Notes: generated by a model not told the origin, from the sequence alone. A stretch of DNA of 64,000 nt from Molossus alvarezi (GCA_037176705.1 CM073885.1:90325001-90389000), one strand, 5' to 3'; positions 10,333 through 22,329 are shown, counted from the first letter of the stretch. Numbers and translations are program-made.

Positions 10333-12735
10333 AAAAATCTATCCTCTAAGTATAAAAATTTGGCATCACTGAAAATATTCAGAGGCATCTCCCAAAATAC
10401 CTTCGGTATTGACAGCAGGTATGGAGTTAGTGTGTGTTCTTTTATTGTGATTCTTTGATGGAGACTTTATTCCAATGCTTCATTAAATTTATACGTTCTA
10501 GGATTATCCATAGAATAAACAAGCTAATCCATTTCCTTGTCTACACTATAGACTTCACCTAAAATACAATTATAATTGCAATTGTAGACTATTACAACAT
10601 AGGCTATTAAGATGAGAAAATAAGAGAGGTAAGAGCCTATTCTGATCCTAAAGTTTCAAACTAGGAGAAGCACCAGTTTGAAATTCTGTAAGGAAAAGAA
10701 CCTTGCCATCTGCTTTATTAATAGTGGAAAGACTTACAGGCTCTATGATAAAAAAAAAAAAAAAAAAAGCCAAAGTCACATGGTCCTTTTCAAGTCCTTG
10801 ACCCTAGGAAGTTGTTATGTCCATTGGCGCTTAAGGCACAACTTCCTAATAGAGTCCCAGCAAGTTTTGTGCCAAGAAGCATGGCAGAATCAGAAGGATT
10901 TGTGGGTCTCTATGCACTTTTCTCCCCTAAAATACAAAGGGGAAATTACAAACTGGTAGTGATTTGACTGACTTCTTTGCATCTCACTGAAATAATCTGA
11001 GCAGAAAGAAATGCACTGCCGCTTGCTTGGTTTAGAATTTCTTAACCCTCAAAATGGGGGCTGGAGGGTCTTGAGTAACTCCTGTGGTCCCACAGGGAGC
11101 ATTGCAATCAAAGAGAGCTCTGAACAGTGTTAGAAGGGTCTTTACATCCTCTCCAGCTCCCTGAAATATGCACTTTCAGAATTGGCTAAATGAGCCACCA
11201 TACTCTGGTCAATATGAATAGGCTTGTAAGATGCTCAGTTTGATTTAATGGCCACCCATGGACACTTCCATACGCAGAAGGGACTGTCACATTCAGTCTG
11301 AATAAAACTCTAAGAAATCAACTACTCCATTTGGCATTGTAGCTGTATTTTAATGTCCTCTTCAGAATTTTCCCTTACAGTAACATCTCTGCAATCAGTC
11401 TAGCATAAAAAAGCCTGTTTATAACAAATTGGTCAGCCTCTTATGTGCCTATCTTTCATGATGGGATAGAGACCTACAAGATTGTTCCTGGTAGACTAGA
11501 CTATACGATTTTCAATATTACCAGCTGTATCTCTCCATTTGCACAAATAATTTATTTCAGGCTTTTTTTTTTTTTTTTCCTGTGCTGAGTCTTTGTTTTC
11601 ATTTTATCTCATAATTGTCATGGAGGAAGGGGAGGCAAATGGACCTGTTTGTGAACTATTGGCCTTTGGGAGCCATTGAAGTGAGATGTTTGTGAAGAAG
11701 CTAGTAAGTGAAAAACAGAGCTGTGCAGTCTTTTGTCATCCTTTCAAGTAGGAGGCCTGTGCCCTGGTTGTGAACTGTAATGCCCTGGACAGGAAATGTT
11801 GGCAGAAGTAGAAGTGTGCCATTGATTTATATGAATATTCTGAGTTGGAATAATAACATTGCCTTTTTAGCACATAATAATCACCTACAGCACAAGACCC
11901 TAGACCTTTGGAATCACTCAAAGTTTTCATTAGAGAATCAGCAGTCTTTTAGACTCACTATGGTGTGCCTCAATGTTGAAATTGCATATTACAGGTTATA
12001 CTCCTGTAAATAAAGGACATTTTGTTATGCCCACACTCAGCTGCATTTCCTACTGTGATTTCTTTACCAGACCCTGCTGTGACCTATTGCCAAATACAGT
12101 GCATTATTGGTGAGCCTATTTTGCCCAAACTTGATGTCTGTCCAGAAGACAAAAACACTGATTAGGTAGAAGGAGAATAAAATCCTTCAGAAATGGAGTG
12201 ACTCCGGCCTCAGCTACAAACTGCTGCTTATTCATAAATGTCAAAGATCAAGAGGTGGGGACCAGGACATCCTGTCCTGAGGGTGCTTTTCCATCCGTCT
12301 CTGGGAAGCAAGATTTCCTCATGGATTGGGGGTTAGCAGGAAATGACCAAACATGATCCTTGGGTTAAAACTGTAGAGGCCACTCTGGTTCAGTTGTAAT
12401 AGAGAATCAATTCTAAGGCAATCTTTTGCCTTGATTTCTACGAGGGACTCAGGATGGCTCACTTTCAGAAATACTGGTGGGGTTATTAAAGAGCAGTCTT
12501 CCTAGACCTTGTTCCTATTTCTTGGTGCTTCTCCTCTTTATTCAAGGTGGTCAGAATAACAGTCTCTTCAAGAGATTCTAGTATTCTAAGTTGTAATGTA
12601 AATAAGGAAACTTTTTGTTCTCCAAGAAAGTTCTTCTCCCTCTTCACATATTGGCCTGTGTGTACTGAGCTCCACTATTGAAAGATGACAGTTGGGAGAA
12701 CTTCATTATGACCTTTTTTCGTTGAGGCCAATCAA
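10333..12735. other. Unique sequence with homopolymer runs
   Basis: I see an A19 run at 10750-10768 and a T16 run at 11563-11578, but no recognisable gene or named repeat. Frames such as 10678-10959 plus read through the A-run and are not credible. Confidence 0.5.
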
Positions 12736-12739
12736 CAAA

Positions 12740-12865
12740 TATAATGACATCAATAATTTACAGTTTCATTTATTGTGGGTTCCATTTATAAATATTCTCA
12801 TATATTATCTACATTTTGCAGACAAGAGAATGCAAGTTCAGTAATTTGCTAAATGCCACTTTGTT
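12740..12865 (-). mobile_element. MIR fragment, antisense (weak)
   Basis: AATATTCTCATATATTATCT, then TTTTGCAGACAAGAGAATG and AGTAATTTGCTAAATGCCAC resemble antisense MIR 3' end plus core. Divergence is high. Confidence 0.4.
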
Positions 12866-12869
12866 GACA

Positions 12870-12960
12870 ATAGTTGAGAGCAGGCTTTTGAGTTGGGCAA
12901 TCATGTTTCTGTCACTTATTAGCTGCATGAGTTACTTTTACTATTCTTCATCTGGTTTCA
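12870..12960 (+). mobile_element. MIR fragment, sense (weak)
   Basis: GTTGAGAGCAGGCTTTTGAG, then TGTCACTTATTAGCTGCATG and AGTTACTTTTACTATTCTTC follow the order of a sense-strand MIR from its tRNA-like part to the core. It lies head-to-head with the antisense fragment just upstream. Confidence 0.45.
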
Positions 12961-12965
12961 AGTTC

Positions 12966-14432
12966 AGTGTTTCTTCCATTTTATATGCTACCAACCTCAT
13001 ATCATTATCTTAGAAATTAACTAAATAGAAAAAAGGGGAATGCATTTTCCTAAATACCACAGGTAATGAATATTAGACCCTGTTTTGCAATGAATGGTGC
13101 AAATTTTAACTAGTTTTTCTAAAGCAAGAAAACTTGCTTCAAAGACATCCAGTTCTTTGGCTGCCTTCTCTTGGCTGAGGGATCACATCATTTTACTCTA
13201 CCAAAAGAGAAAGGCACTGTTTTTCTACCTCTCGTATTTGAGTCAGCATGGAGGAGTGATATTTCCATCAAACAATCAACACCAGCTAGAAGAAGAGTTT
13301 GAAGATGACCAGTTTTAGACAATCAGGCTTAACACACAGCATAGGCTTTGGAACAATAAGCATTTTCTCCTTTTTTTCTTTATGACAGTTCTGTGTTAAA
13401 GTCCAGGAAAACTCTGTTGAACTGTGAGGTAAGCAAGGATTAAGAAGTGAATATAACCAACATATCCAGCTGTACCTCAGAGAACACATGCATACTCAAC
13501 ACAAAACAAAGCAAAGCAAAGAACAGTTAACTTTCAGTTCTATTCATTTAAAAAAATCAATTGATAATTGTACATGTGCAGAAGGGCTGCGGGACTGAAG
13601 TGATACCTGAGAGAAACCTGGGAACATGTTTGCACCACATTACTTGGACTGCATGATAATTGAGAACAATTGTGGCTGAACACTTTATGAGTTTGTTTAA
13701 TTTGACACAGTAAATAAAGCTTTTTTGATGCAAGTTAATTAGCTCTCTTGTGTTACTGCACATCAAATGTAATTAACAACCAACTGCCAATGTGGGGTTG
13801 CCCTTGTACAACATGGTAGTAGGGGGAAAAACTTAAGGGGCTGGATTAAGTAAAAGATATATTGTTGAATGAATCACCTTTCTGCCTGCTTAAATTTGGA
13901 TGGACTGGAATCCATGGGGAAATACTAGGTCTCATAAACTAACAGCTGTTTAGCACAATTTCCTAAAACTCTCATATATTATACCAGACTCAAATTTGCC
14001 ACCACATTAAATAAATTCAGGTAAGTAAAAGTTCTACCACTGTTTAGAGTTCACTTCTTCTAGGCTGGCATTGCCTGTATCTCCCCTCTGCTTGCATCCT
14101 TCATTTCCAGCCATTACCTTCTTTTAGCTTTGACATTTCATCTCCCACGTCCTAAGTGCTGCCATAGCTAAGGCAGAAGGAGTGCTATTAAACAATGACT
14201 AAGAAGGAATTTGTTTGAGTGGGCAAAGAAGATAAAGAGCCCATTCGAGAAAGAGGACCATGCTTCCAAATTCATATTGATATTCTCATCTCACTTATAG
14301 TTCAAGAGAATATTCTGCCTTACTTCCTCACTTCTTCCTAGGCAAAGTTAACACAGAGACATCAAACTGCTTTGGTTTATCCTCGATTTTGATCATGTGA
14401 TCAGAAGAAAGGTAAGAAGGCAGAAGCATCTT
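12966..14432. other. Unique sequence, nothing recognised
   Basis: No gene or named repeat is recognised. Small frames at 13094-13318, 13286-13489 and 13557-13766 have no supporting features. Confidence 0.5.
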
Positions 14433-14677
14433 TAAAGGAACACAATAAGTCTGGCCAGTGTGGCTCAGTGGTTGAGCATCGACCCATGCACCAAGAGATT
14501 GCCAGTTTGATTCCCAGTCAGGGCACATGCCCAGGTTGTGAGCCTGATCCCCGGTGGGAGGCATGCAGGAGGCAGCCTATCGATATTCTCTCTCATCGAT
14601 GTTTCTATCTCTCTTTCCCTCTCACTTTCTCTTTCTCTAAAATCAATAAAGGAAAAATAAAATAAAGGAACACAGTA
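14433..14677 (+). mobile_element. VES SINE with near-exact 15-bp TSD
   Basis: The body (about 14448-14662) has head GGCCAGTGTGGCTCAGTGG, a B-box-like region, CCAGGTTGTGAGCCTGATCC, a CT-rich middle and the tail CTCTAAAATCAATAAAGG. TAAAGGAACACAATA at 14433-14447 reappears at 14663-14677 with one change. It is of the CAATAAA-tail type. Confidence 0.93.
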
Positions 14678-14919
14678 ATAGTAAAGTTGAGAAGCTCCAA
14701 CTGTCTATTAACATTGTAAATATTCACTGGAAGAAAACAATTTAAGTTGAGATGAAATACACTTATGAAAGTATATAGCTTTACTAGAGTAACCCTTTCC
14801 CTATCACCACCACTGCCACCTCCTCAATAATGAAGGAGGAATCTATGCCAATTTCTCTCAGTAGCAGCACTGATGCTGGGAGTAGCAACCTGGGTAGAAA
14901 GGGAAATCGAACTGGAAGT
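14678..14919. other. Unique sequence
   Basis: Nothing recognised. Confidence 0.5.
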
Positions 14920-15075
14920 GGATGACCTGGGTTAAGTCCCGTCTCTGCCAATAACTAGCAATATGACCAACTGCGGTAACTCACCTTCTCTGAGACTTAG
15001 TTTCCTCATAGAAACAGGAGTTAAATGGTTATTTTCATGGTTGTCTTCCAGCTCTTAAGTTCTCTGATTCTGGGA
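14920..15075 (+). mobile_element. MIR SINE
   Basis: CCTGGGTTAAGTCCCGTCTC, CCAATAACTAGCAATATGAC, then CTTCTCTGAGACTTAGTTTC and CTCATAGAAACAGGAGTTAA give tRNA-like part, core and downstream in order. The match is good for an old element. Confidence 0.8.
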
Positions 15076-15330
15076 TCTCTCTCATGCTGTTCCAGGAAAT
15101 CCTCCGGTTTCATTTCTTTTCCTGCTCACCACATATCTCTGCTGTCTAGTGTTGGCTGCAGAGGACATGTAAGTTCAGTTACTCAGAGGTTAAAAGGGGC
15201 GTGTTTCAGTGAGACTTAGTGACTCTGCCCTTATTCATTCAACAAATATTTATGGGTTTTCTTGCCATGATCTACATATTAAATACACTGACACAAGCAA
15301 GCAGGCCTCAAGTAATGTAGGAGGAAGAAA
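15076..15330. other. Unique sequence
   Basis: Nothing recognised; a small plus frame at 15025-15219 overlaps the MIR and is unsupported. Confidence 0.5.
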
Positions 15331-15555
15331 ATAAAGCTGCTTCTTATTTATTTATTTCTAAAATTTAAATCATTTTTTATTTTTCAATTGCAGTTGACAT
15401 ACAATATTTTATTAGTTTCAGGTGTACACCCCAGTGATTAGACCTTATATAACTTACTAAGTGATCACCCCAATAAATCTCAAACCCATCTGACACCATA
15501 CATAGTTATTACAATATTATTGACTGTATGCCCTATGCTATAAAAGCTCCCTTTT
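15331..15555 (-). mobile_element. L1 3' UTR, antisense
   Basis: The plus strand reads TTTCAATTGCAGTTGACATA, TTAGTTTCAGGTGTACACCC, TAGACCTTATATAACTTAC and ACACCATACATAGTTATTAC. This is the reverse complement of a laurasiatherian L1 3' UTR. Diverged flanking copies (ATAAAGCTGCTTCT at 15331, ATAAAAGCTCCCTTTT at 15540) may be the TSD. It is 5'-truncated to about 200 bases. Confidence 0.8.
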
Positions 15556-15639
15556 ATATGTGAGAATTTCATCTTGAGACAGCTTTCTTTGCCAAGAATT
15601 GGCAAGAATGCACAATTTAATTATGTTATTTGATTTGAG

Positions 15640-16090
15640 GTTTTAGTATGAAGAATTATATCACATATTGAATTTATTTTTGCTCTTCCAAAAATAATCT
15701 TGTTATTAATTACAAAAGTAATAACATGCTCATTGTATAAAAATAAAATATTTGGGAAGTTTGTGATAGAGACAAAAATTGAAGTATTTCATTATTTCAC
15801 TTTTCAGAGACAGTCACTATTCTCTCTCTCACTCCCAACAGATATTACAAAAAATATATTATTGTGACTTTTCACATACATGAAGTAATATTATTAATAC
15901 TAAAGCTCTTGATTTTTCCCCCAAATATATCTTGACTCTACTTCCATGTAGATTGATCTCATTGATTTTAAGGAGAATGTTGTATTCCATTGAATGAACC
16001 TAAGTTTATTTAACTGCACCCCAGTTGATAGATAGTTGGGTTGTTTTCAGATCTTTGCCATTATAAGTGATGCTGCATAATATTTATAAT
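15640..16090 (-). mobile_element. Old L1M fragment, antisense (part 1)
   Basis: GTAATAACATGCTCATTGTA, TTGTATTCCATTGAATGAAC, TTTATTTAACTGCACCCCAG, GATAGATAGTTGGGTTG and TTGCCATTATAAGTGATGCT match an old mammalian L1-type repeat read in antisense. It continues at 16330 after an MIR insertion. Confidence 0.7.
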
Positions 16091-16094
16091 AATA

Positions 16095-16320
16095 TTAACC
16101 ACAAAAAGTAATAAATACTTCTTAAGTATATGAGGTGCCAGGCACTTTGTTGCACACTTTATAGACATTATTTAATTTAATTTTCTAAATAATCCTACAG
16201 ATGAGGACAGTGACATCTAGACATGCTGTGTAACTTGCCCAGCTCACATATCTAGAAAGTAATGGAACTGTGATTTCAACCCAGGTGTGTCTGATTCCAG
16301 AACTACAGCTCAACACTCAG
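16095..16320 (-). mobile_element. MIR SINE, antisense, inside the L1M
   Basis: TATATGAGGTGCCAGGCACT, TTTATAGACATTATTTAATT, CCTACAGATGAGGACAGTG, GTAACTTGCCCAGCTC and TCAACCCAGGTGTGTCTGA give the whole antisense MIR order. The L1M text resumes beyond it, so the MIR split the L1M. Confidence 0.8.
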
Positions 16321-16329
16321 CACATTTTT

Positions 16330-16680
16330 TTCAGCAAATATTTTTGCACCTACATTTTTGTGTACCTGTGTTAATATAAGTGCATGGTATATTTATAAAG
16401 ATAAAATTGCTGATTCAAAGGATATACAATATTTGAACTTAAACATGTATTTTTAAATTGAAGTCCCAAAAGTTTTGCCAATTAGAACTCCCAGTTGCAG
16501 AAAATAAGAGCTAATTTCTCCATACTCTTGCCAACATTGTATAGTATCATTTCCCCCTGATATGATAGGCAAAATAATGATATCTTAGTGTTATTTCCAT
16601 TTGCATTTCTTTAACAATTTCACTCTTTTAGTAATAAAATGTATATATTTAAATATCATTTTGTCATCAGCTGTTAAATT
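16330..16680 (-). mobile_element. Old L1M fragment, antisense (part 2)
   Basis: It resumes with TGTGTACCTGTGTTAATATA, AAATTGCTGATTCAAAGGAT, AACTCCCAGTTGCAG, CATACTCTTGCCAACATTGT and CATTTGCATTTCTTTAAC, in the order expected after part 1. No open frame survives. Confidence 0.65.
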
Positions 16681-17010
16681 ATAGCTCATATGCCTATAAT
16701 CTCTGTTTTAGAGAAATTGCATAAAATTCTCAGTTGAGTTTTTTTACTTTTCATTGTAATACAGTGTTCATTTTCTCTATCATTATATATATCTGAACTC
16801 TTTGTTTTGTTTCTACCCCCATTGCCATTGGGATCCCTTTCCAGGCTGAATATAACCAGGTACCATGCTACCAGCAAGCTTCAGTTATTAATTAAATAAA
16901 CAGTCAAGGTTGTAGGACCTGGGCAAGGTCACTGACAAGAAAAAGATGGTAGACCACTGAAAATTGACTTTTTATGATGGTGGTGGGAGGAAAATACACG
17001 ACTTAAAAAC
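16681..17010. other. Unique sequence
   Basis: Nothing recognised. Confidence 0.45.
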
Positions 17011-17083
17011 ATAACATGATATTTTTATTTTTTAATTAAATTTTTTTAAAAAAAATTGCAGTTGACATAATAACATGATATTT
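17011..17083 (-). mobile_element. Micro-L1 insertion with exact 14-bp TSD
   Basis: ATAACATGATATTT occurs exactly at 17011-17024 and 17070-17083. The 45 bases between are T/A-rich tail followed by AATTGCAGTTGACATA. The reverse complement of that piece (TATGTCAACTGCAATT) is the very end of the L1 3' UTR present at 15360. Only about 16 bases of L1 and its tail were copied. Confidence 0.8.
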
Positions 17084-19264
17084 CTAAAAGTGAGCAGAGG
17101 GTCCAAGGAAAAAATTAAGAAAAATAACATTAAAAGAATAGATGTTCCCAAGAATTTGACAAAGAAAATATTAAAAATTCTAAAGAAAAATGTAAAACTT
17201 CTTTAGAAAATACAAACGTGCACTTAGAACTTTATTAAAACCAGAGGACTCACAGAGTTCAGATATTTGAAATGAACCTGTGCTTTAGCATTAAATCAAG
17301 ATGCATATAACCACTTACGTATACTTTAATTTCTGGAAATGAACACATATTGCTGAACATTTTCTAACTGAGACATACTCTGGAGGAGTGAAAAAGGCAA
17401 CATTCATTTGACTTCACTAAGAAAAATAGGCTCATACTTTATATTTTTCTCTCTGAAAGCCACCTGCTATCAGACATGTCTTTGGGGAAGCAGGGGTTTC
17501 TTATTTGTAAAATTTTGCTTTTTACGAATTTAACCCAAAACAAATAAAATAATTATATCATGTTGTTTATTTGATGCATTAAAAATGTAGACAGATTGAA
17601 AGATGGCTAGTCAGACAATCAGATCATGATACTGGCTGGATCCTTAAGGAATTTTAAGACTGAGAACAAGATTAGAAAGCACCATGTTGATGATGTACAA
17701 CAGAGAACACAGACAGTTAAAGGTAAGTGAAATGTGCTGTGTTATTGGGTGCAGAATAGAAAGGGATGGCTTTTTACAGGCTACTCCTTTGTCAGAAAGC
17801 TCTTGCAGCTAAGCAAACTTAAAAATGTGTTATCCGCTACAACCTACATCTTGAAGAAAGTGATTAATGCAATTTGGCCAGTCTATAACAGAGCCATAAT
17901 ATATTATTGAAAGGGGCCTGCTGGGGCAAATGTAATGTTGAAAATGGGCTATTTCTTAGTAATAATAGAGGGTACCTGTGCGAACTTTTGAAAATGCAGG
18001 CCTTGCCAATGATTAAGCTAACATTAATCACCTTCTACTTGCAGACACCAACTTTCCCCAACAGCCTCTGGTTCTTTAAGCATTTTTTTTTTCTTGTTGT
18101 TTTGTCTGGTTTGGATATTGTGTTTTCTGGTGGGTACTTTGGAAACAAACGGAGTGAAGGGGGAAAGAAGATCTTGGGGAAACAGAGGCAGGAAGTTAGA
18201 TTTCATTTTTCTTTCAGTAATCCTCTCTTCTTCTTCAAAAAAGGAAATATCCCATATATCAAATTGTGTCATATTTCAGGTTATGGCAGATATGGCACAG
18301 TTAACGTCTATAGTATGGGGCAGACTAGGAGAAACAGACGTTGGAATTAGACTGGTCACTGGGATGTGTGGTTCTGGAAGGTAATCCTGTGCATGTGTAG
18401 GTAACGACTTAGCCTGGCCAGCAGAGCAGGTTTCTGAAAGTTTTGGCAGCAAATTAGGTGGTAATTCAAGTAAGGGGTTGGCATTGGAGAGGGCATTCAA
18501 TACGAAGCCTGGTGAAAACCTGGTAAAATGAGACAATGGGAAATCCTGAATGCCCGTTTGGAAGCCCATATGGCCGGTTGTGAGAGCCTCTTAGCAGGGA
18601 GTGGCAGTGTCCCAGCCACTGGACTGAGAATAAAGGACAGGACTCCAACCCTCAGTAGAGAAACTTGCGTGAAATGACCCTTGCCCCAAGGGATATTATT
18701 TTTCTGGCACTTGATAAGATTCCTGTATGGATAGTGGCTAAGTTGTTATCAGAGAGAAAAACAAGGGAACGAACATGAATTGTTGATTCTTCCGAAGTGG
18801 GTAGCAAAAACAGCAGTAGCAGGTTGACGTTGCAAACTCTCATCTCGAATGTAACAGCACACAATTCCCTTGACAAGAGACAAAGCAACTGCTAGGTTTA
18901 ATGTGTCTTTACAAGAGCAAATGATCTCGCATAATAATACTGCACCGTGCTGACAATCCTTTATGAATACAGCAGCGTAATGCCGACAGTTAGCTAACAA
19001 CAGGGCTGCCTGCCCAGATAGAAGGTTTGGAACTACACAGGAGGGACATATTTGACTCAAGGTAATTCTGGGAAAATGTGGAAAGGCTGACATCTGGACT
19101 GTCATGCAAAGCAGACACATTCTGAAACACAAGAGAAATGCTGTCTGAGAGGTCCTAGTGAGGCTTCCAAATTGTCATGAAGAACTTGTTACATTTTATT
19201 AATTTGAATGGAAGCTAAAAAGATGGCTTTAGAGAAGTACTGAGAAGGACTAGTGCTTGAGATG
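17084..19264. other. Unique sequence, nothing recognised
   Basis: No named repeat is recognised. A plus frame of 147 codons (17907-18350), overlapped by frames on both strands, starts within ordinary sequence and shows no domain, signal or conserved motif I know. I do not call it a gene. Confidence 0.5.
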
Positions 19265-19440
19265 GATACATTTGTTCATTTACTAAATATTTCTTCTCTA
19301 CTTTCTGCAGTCCAGGTACTGTGCTAGGTGACAGAGATAACAGACATGAATAAGATAGTCTCTGCTTTCAAGAGGGTTATTATCTAAATTTGGAGAGGGA
19401 AATAAGCAAGCATGTACAATGTGCTGGGGTAAGACGTAGG
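19265..19440 (-). mobile_element. L2 LINE 3' end, antisense
   Basis: TTCATTTACTAAATATTTCT, GTCCAGGTACTGTGCTAGGT, GACATGAATAAGATAG and GCTTTCAAGAGGGTTATTAT form the reverse complement of the L2 3' UTR. Confidence 0.75.
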
Positions 19441-19488
19441 AATTAAGTAAAGGTTGCTATGGGAGCTGAGATAAGGGCATCTAACTCT

Positions 19489-19523
<35 letters not shown>

Positions 19524-19534
19524 TGTGTGTGTGT

Positions 19535-19588
<54 letters not shown>

Positions 19589-19780
19589 GTTGGTCAGGGA
19601 AGACACCCAGAATAAAGGCATATTTTAATTTAATATTATAATATTGTAGGGTGAGTAAGGGTGAGTCAGAGGAATGGGAGAGTGGGTGGCTGGATGAGCA
19701 TTCTACTTGGAGAGAACAGTATGTGTAAAAGCTCGGATTCATGAAGGGATACTCATGGAGTGCTTGGCGTGATGTGCTGG
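19441..19780 (-). mobile_element. L2 LINE, antisense, continued, with a microsatellite inside
   Basis: Text before and after the microsatellite (GGTTGCTATGGGAGCTGAG; TTGGTCAGGGAAGACAC; GAACAGTATGTGTAAAAGC) continues the antisense L2 3' region. The simple repeat at 19491-19586 has expanded within it. Confidence 0.6.
19491..19586. repeat. (GT)n(AG)n compound microsatellite
   Basis: About 45 bases of GT (with one GCGC interruption) pass directly into about 51 bases of AG. The minus-strand frame at 19443-19817 exists only because dinucleotide repeats contain no stops. Confidence 0.98.
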
Positions 19781-20799
19781 GACCTATGGTGAAAACATGG
19801 AAACCAAGAACTGCCAAATCCCTTATTCAGTGATAGCTTTTTGCTTTTTTATTGGTAATAGGATATTGAGGACTAAAAGGTCAAGTTCTTCTTTTATGGA
19901 AAGACAGAATCAAGTTATATACAAAGCATTTCCTGATACGAAACTGGTAGACCTTAGAGGAAGTCATGTGGGAAGATTAAGAGATTTCCTTCTCTAAAAG
20001 GTATCCTGTAGGAAGTAAGGTGGATATGTATGGAAACTAATCAAGAGTTCTTTCAACTCTGGGGCTTCTCTTTGTTTCCAAAACTGACCAGAAGAGGGGG
20101 AAAGATTAATGAAGGTGAAAGACACTGTGTGGAATGCAACTGCAAAATGATGCAAGATATTAAGGGCAGGCTAACATTATGGGGTCTTTCATAGGGGCAT
20201 TTCAGTGTCAAGGTAATGACTGTGGCTCAAAGGACTAGGATTATTTAACAACCCTAAAGAACTTGAACTATTTGCAGTACATTCTCACATGCTATCCTTG
20301 CAACTGTAAGAAACAGGAACTTGATCAGGTCTGGAAACTGCACTGAAGAAAGCCTAGGTCATTCCAGACCTTTAGTTGGTCTTCAGTCACAGGTGCTGAC
20401 CTCCAGTACTATCCCCTATTATAGATTGTCCTCAGCCATTCATGATCTGGAGGGCTCAGATCCAGCCTGTGTATGGTAGCCCATTCACTAGTGGTGGCCA
20501 GGTTCATGTCTAATTCTCTGTTTAACCCAAGTACTTGTGTGTTAACTTTATCAAGCTTTTGCTTTGACATTTACTTCCTGTAAATTACATGCAAAGTATA
20601 AACAAATTTTTCTGTTTGAGATAGAAATGTATATCATGTTCCATTTTCAAAGCACATTTCTCCATTCCTTCTTTGCTTGTCACATCCCACTGGTATTAGG
20701 AGAACCAGTGCTACCAGAGTAAACAGTAGCTCAGACGAGAATGCCATTCAACGCCATCTCCATTGGGAAACATGGAAAACGCATAGGTAATTTCATAGA
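19781..20799. other. Unique sequence
   Basis: Nothing recognised apart from a 10-bp inverted repeat, AGGTCTGGAA at 20327 and TTCCAGACCT at 20362, which may be chance. Confidence 0.5.
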
Positions 20800-20970
20800 A
20801 ATTATGAAATGTTAGAGTTAAGAAGGACACTGGAAAACATCTAGTTCCTTATCCTTAATTGACAGATGGGGAGTCCTACCTGCTCAGAGCCCTACAATGA
20901 TAGTCGACTAGAATTTAGATTTCTCTAAGAGCTATCCTGGCTAGCTCTTCCTTTTAGCTATAGCACTTCC
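20800..20970 (-). mobile_element. MIR-like SINE, antisense
   Basis: AAAACATCTAGTTCCTTATC, TTAATTGACAGATGGGGAG, GCTCAGAGCCCTAC and CTAGAATTTAGATTTCTCTA follow the antisense MIR-class order. The subfamily is unclear. Confidence 0.5.
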
Positions 20971-21384
20971 CCTTCATCCGTATGTGTAAAACAGAATACT
21001 TCTTCTCTATTATGGGTTAGCTATGTTAGAAAACACTTTGAAAATATAAATGCCATATGTTAAAAAGTGGTATAATAAGAGCTACCTTGAATTAGGACTG
21101 CAAACCTTTCACTTATTAAAACCTCACATATTTGGTTACATATTTCACACAAAACTCCCAAAGTCCAATAGACACTATATATGGGCTTTGTTTTTGTTTT
21201 TCTTCATGTGATCCCATGTGACAGTTAGCAACCTGGCTAGCAACTCACCATGATAACTTCATTGGCAAAGGCAATCGAGCAGATCTGCATCATTAATTAT
21301 TTCAGCACGTTGCTGATGACAGAGTGGTTCCATCTCTTTCTTGCTTTGCCCATGTTATAGCATTAAAAGGCACACAAGAACGTA
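20971..21384. other. Unique sequence
   Basis: Nothing recognised. Confidence 0.5.
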
Positions 21385-21530
21385 TTAATTTCCCATCATA
21401 GAGATGAGAAAGCAATGTCAAAGTAATTAGGTGATTTGTTCAAAGTCATGGAGCTGGTACATAGCAGAGCTGAGCTAGTACCCCGGTATCTCCCCCTTGC
21501 TTGTGTACTCCATTCCCCTTACCAGGTCAC
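21385..21530 (-). mobile_element. MIR SINE fragment, antisense
   Basis: ATTTCCCATCATAGAGATGA, GTGATTTGTTCAAAGTCATG, GAGCTGGTACATAGCAGAGC and GTACCCCGGTATCTCC match antisense MIR core and tRNA-like part. Confidence 0.6.
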
Positions 21531-22328
21531 CACCACATTGTTATAATCATCTTCATTACCACCACCACCATCATCATCAACTTTCTAACTATTACAGCTT
21601 TTCCAAGAGAAGCAGGTATCAATATATCATTGTACCATAACCCCAGTGTAGCCCAAACCAGCCTCTTGGTTGCCTAGCGAATCTGGTACAGGCTGCTGGG
21701 AAGACAACCACTCCTTTGTTTTAGGGAACCCATCCTACCATTAACTGCTCAATAGCAGTCAAAAGTAGGATTGATATTTAATGTCCCCAAACCATAGTTT
21801 CTAGAATGTCTGTAGGAATTACTGACATTTTTTGGTCTCAAATACAGCAATGAAAATTTTGATGGCAAAAAAAGCAACTCAGAATAACGGGTGTTAAGCC
21901 GACTTTGGCGGTGTTTTGAAGCACCATCACGTGCTCTTCAGTCTGTGTCTCCCAGTGCCCTCTTCACGTCACAGCTTCTCAGCCACGGGGCTGCCCACTT
22001 TCTGTAGCATACCTTTAGACTCTGCTGATCACTTTACAATGAGCTAGTTAATACTCACACAAAGGGACCAAAGGAAAAGGCTTTCCTACCCCAATCAGGG
22101 CCTTTACTTTTCTACTCAAAGTAGGGTCACTTTCTAAAGAGAAAACCCTATGACTTGATTATTTTCCCCATTAGTGACTCTAGTGACAGGAAAATATGTA
22201 AGGGTAGACATAAACATCCGTGCCCTTGATATCACCAGTATCCACTGATGCCAAAGACAGGCTGACTCCAGACAACAGATTAATGGAGGGGTGGGGGAAT
22301 TTGGCAAAAATGATGAAAATGTACAACA
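21531..22328. other. Unique sequence with short ACC/ATC repeat
   Basis: A run of ACCACCACCACCATCATCATC at about 21560-21580 is the only feature I recognise. Confidence 0.5.
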
Positions 22329-22329
22329 G

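Noticed and set aside
17907..18350. Plus frame of 147 codons as a gene
   Set aside because: No recognisable domain, no splice or promoter context, composition like its surroundings, and competing frames on both strands.
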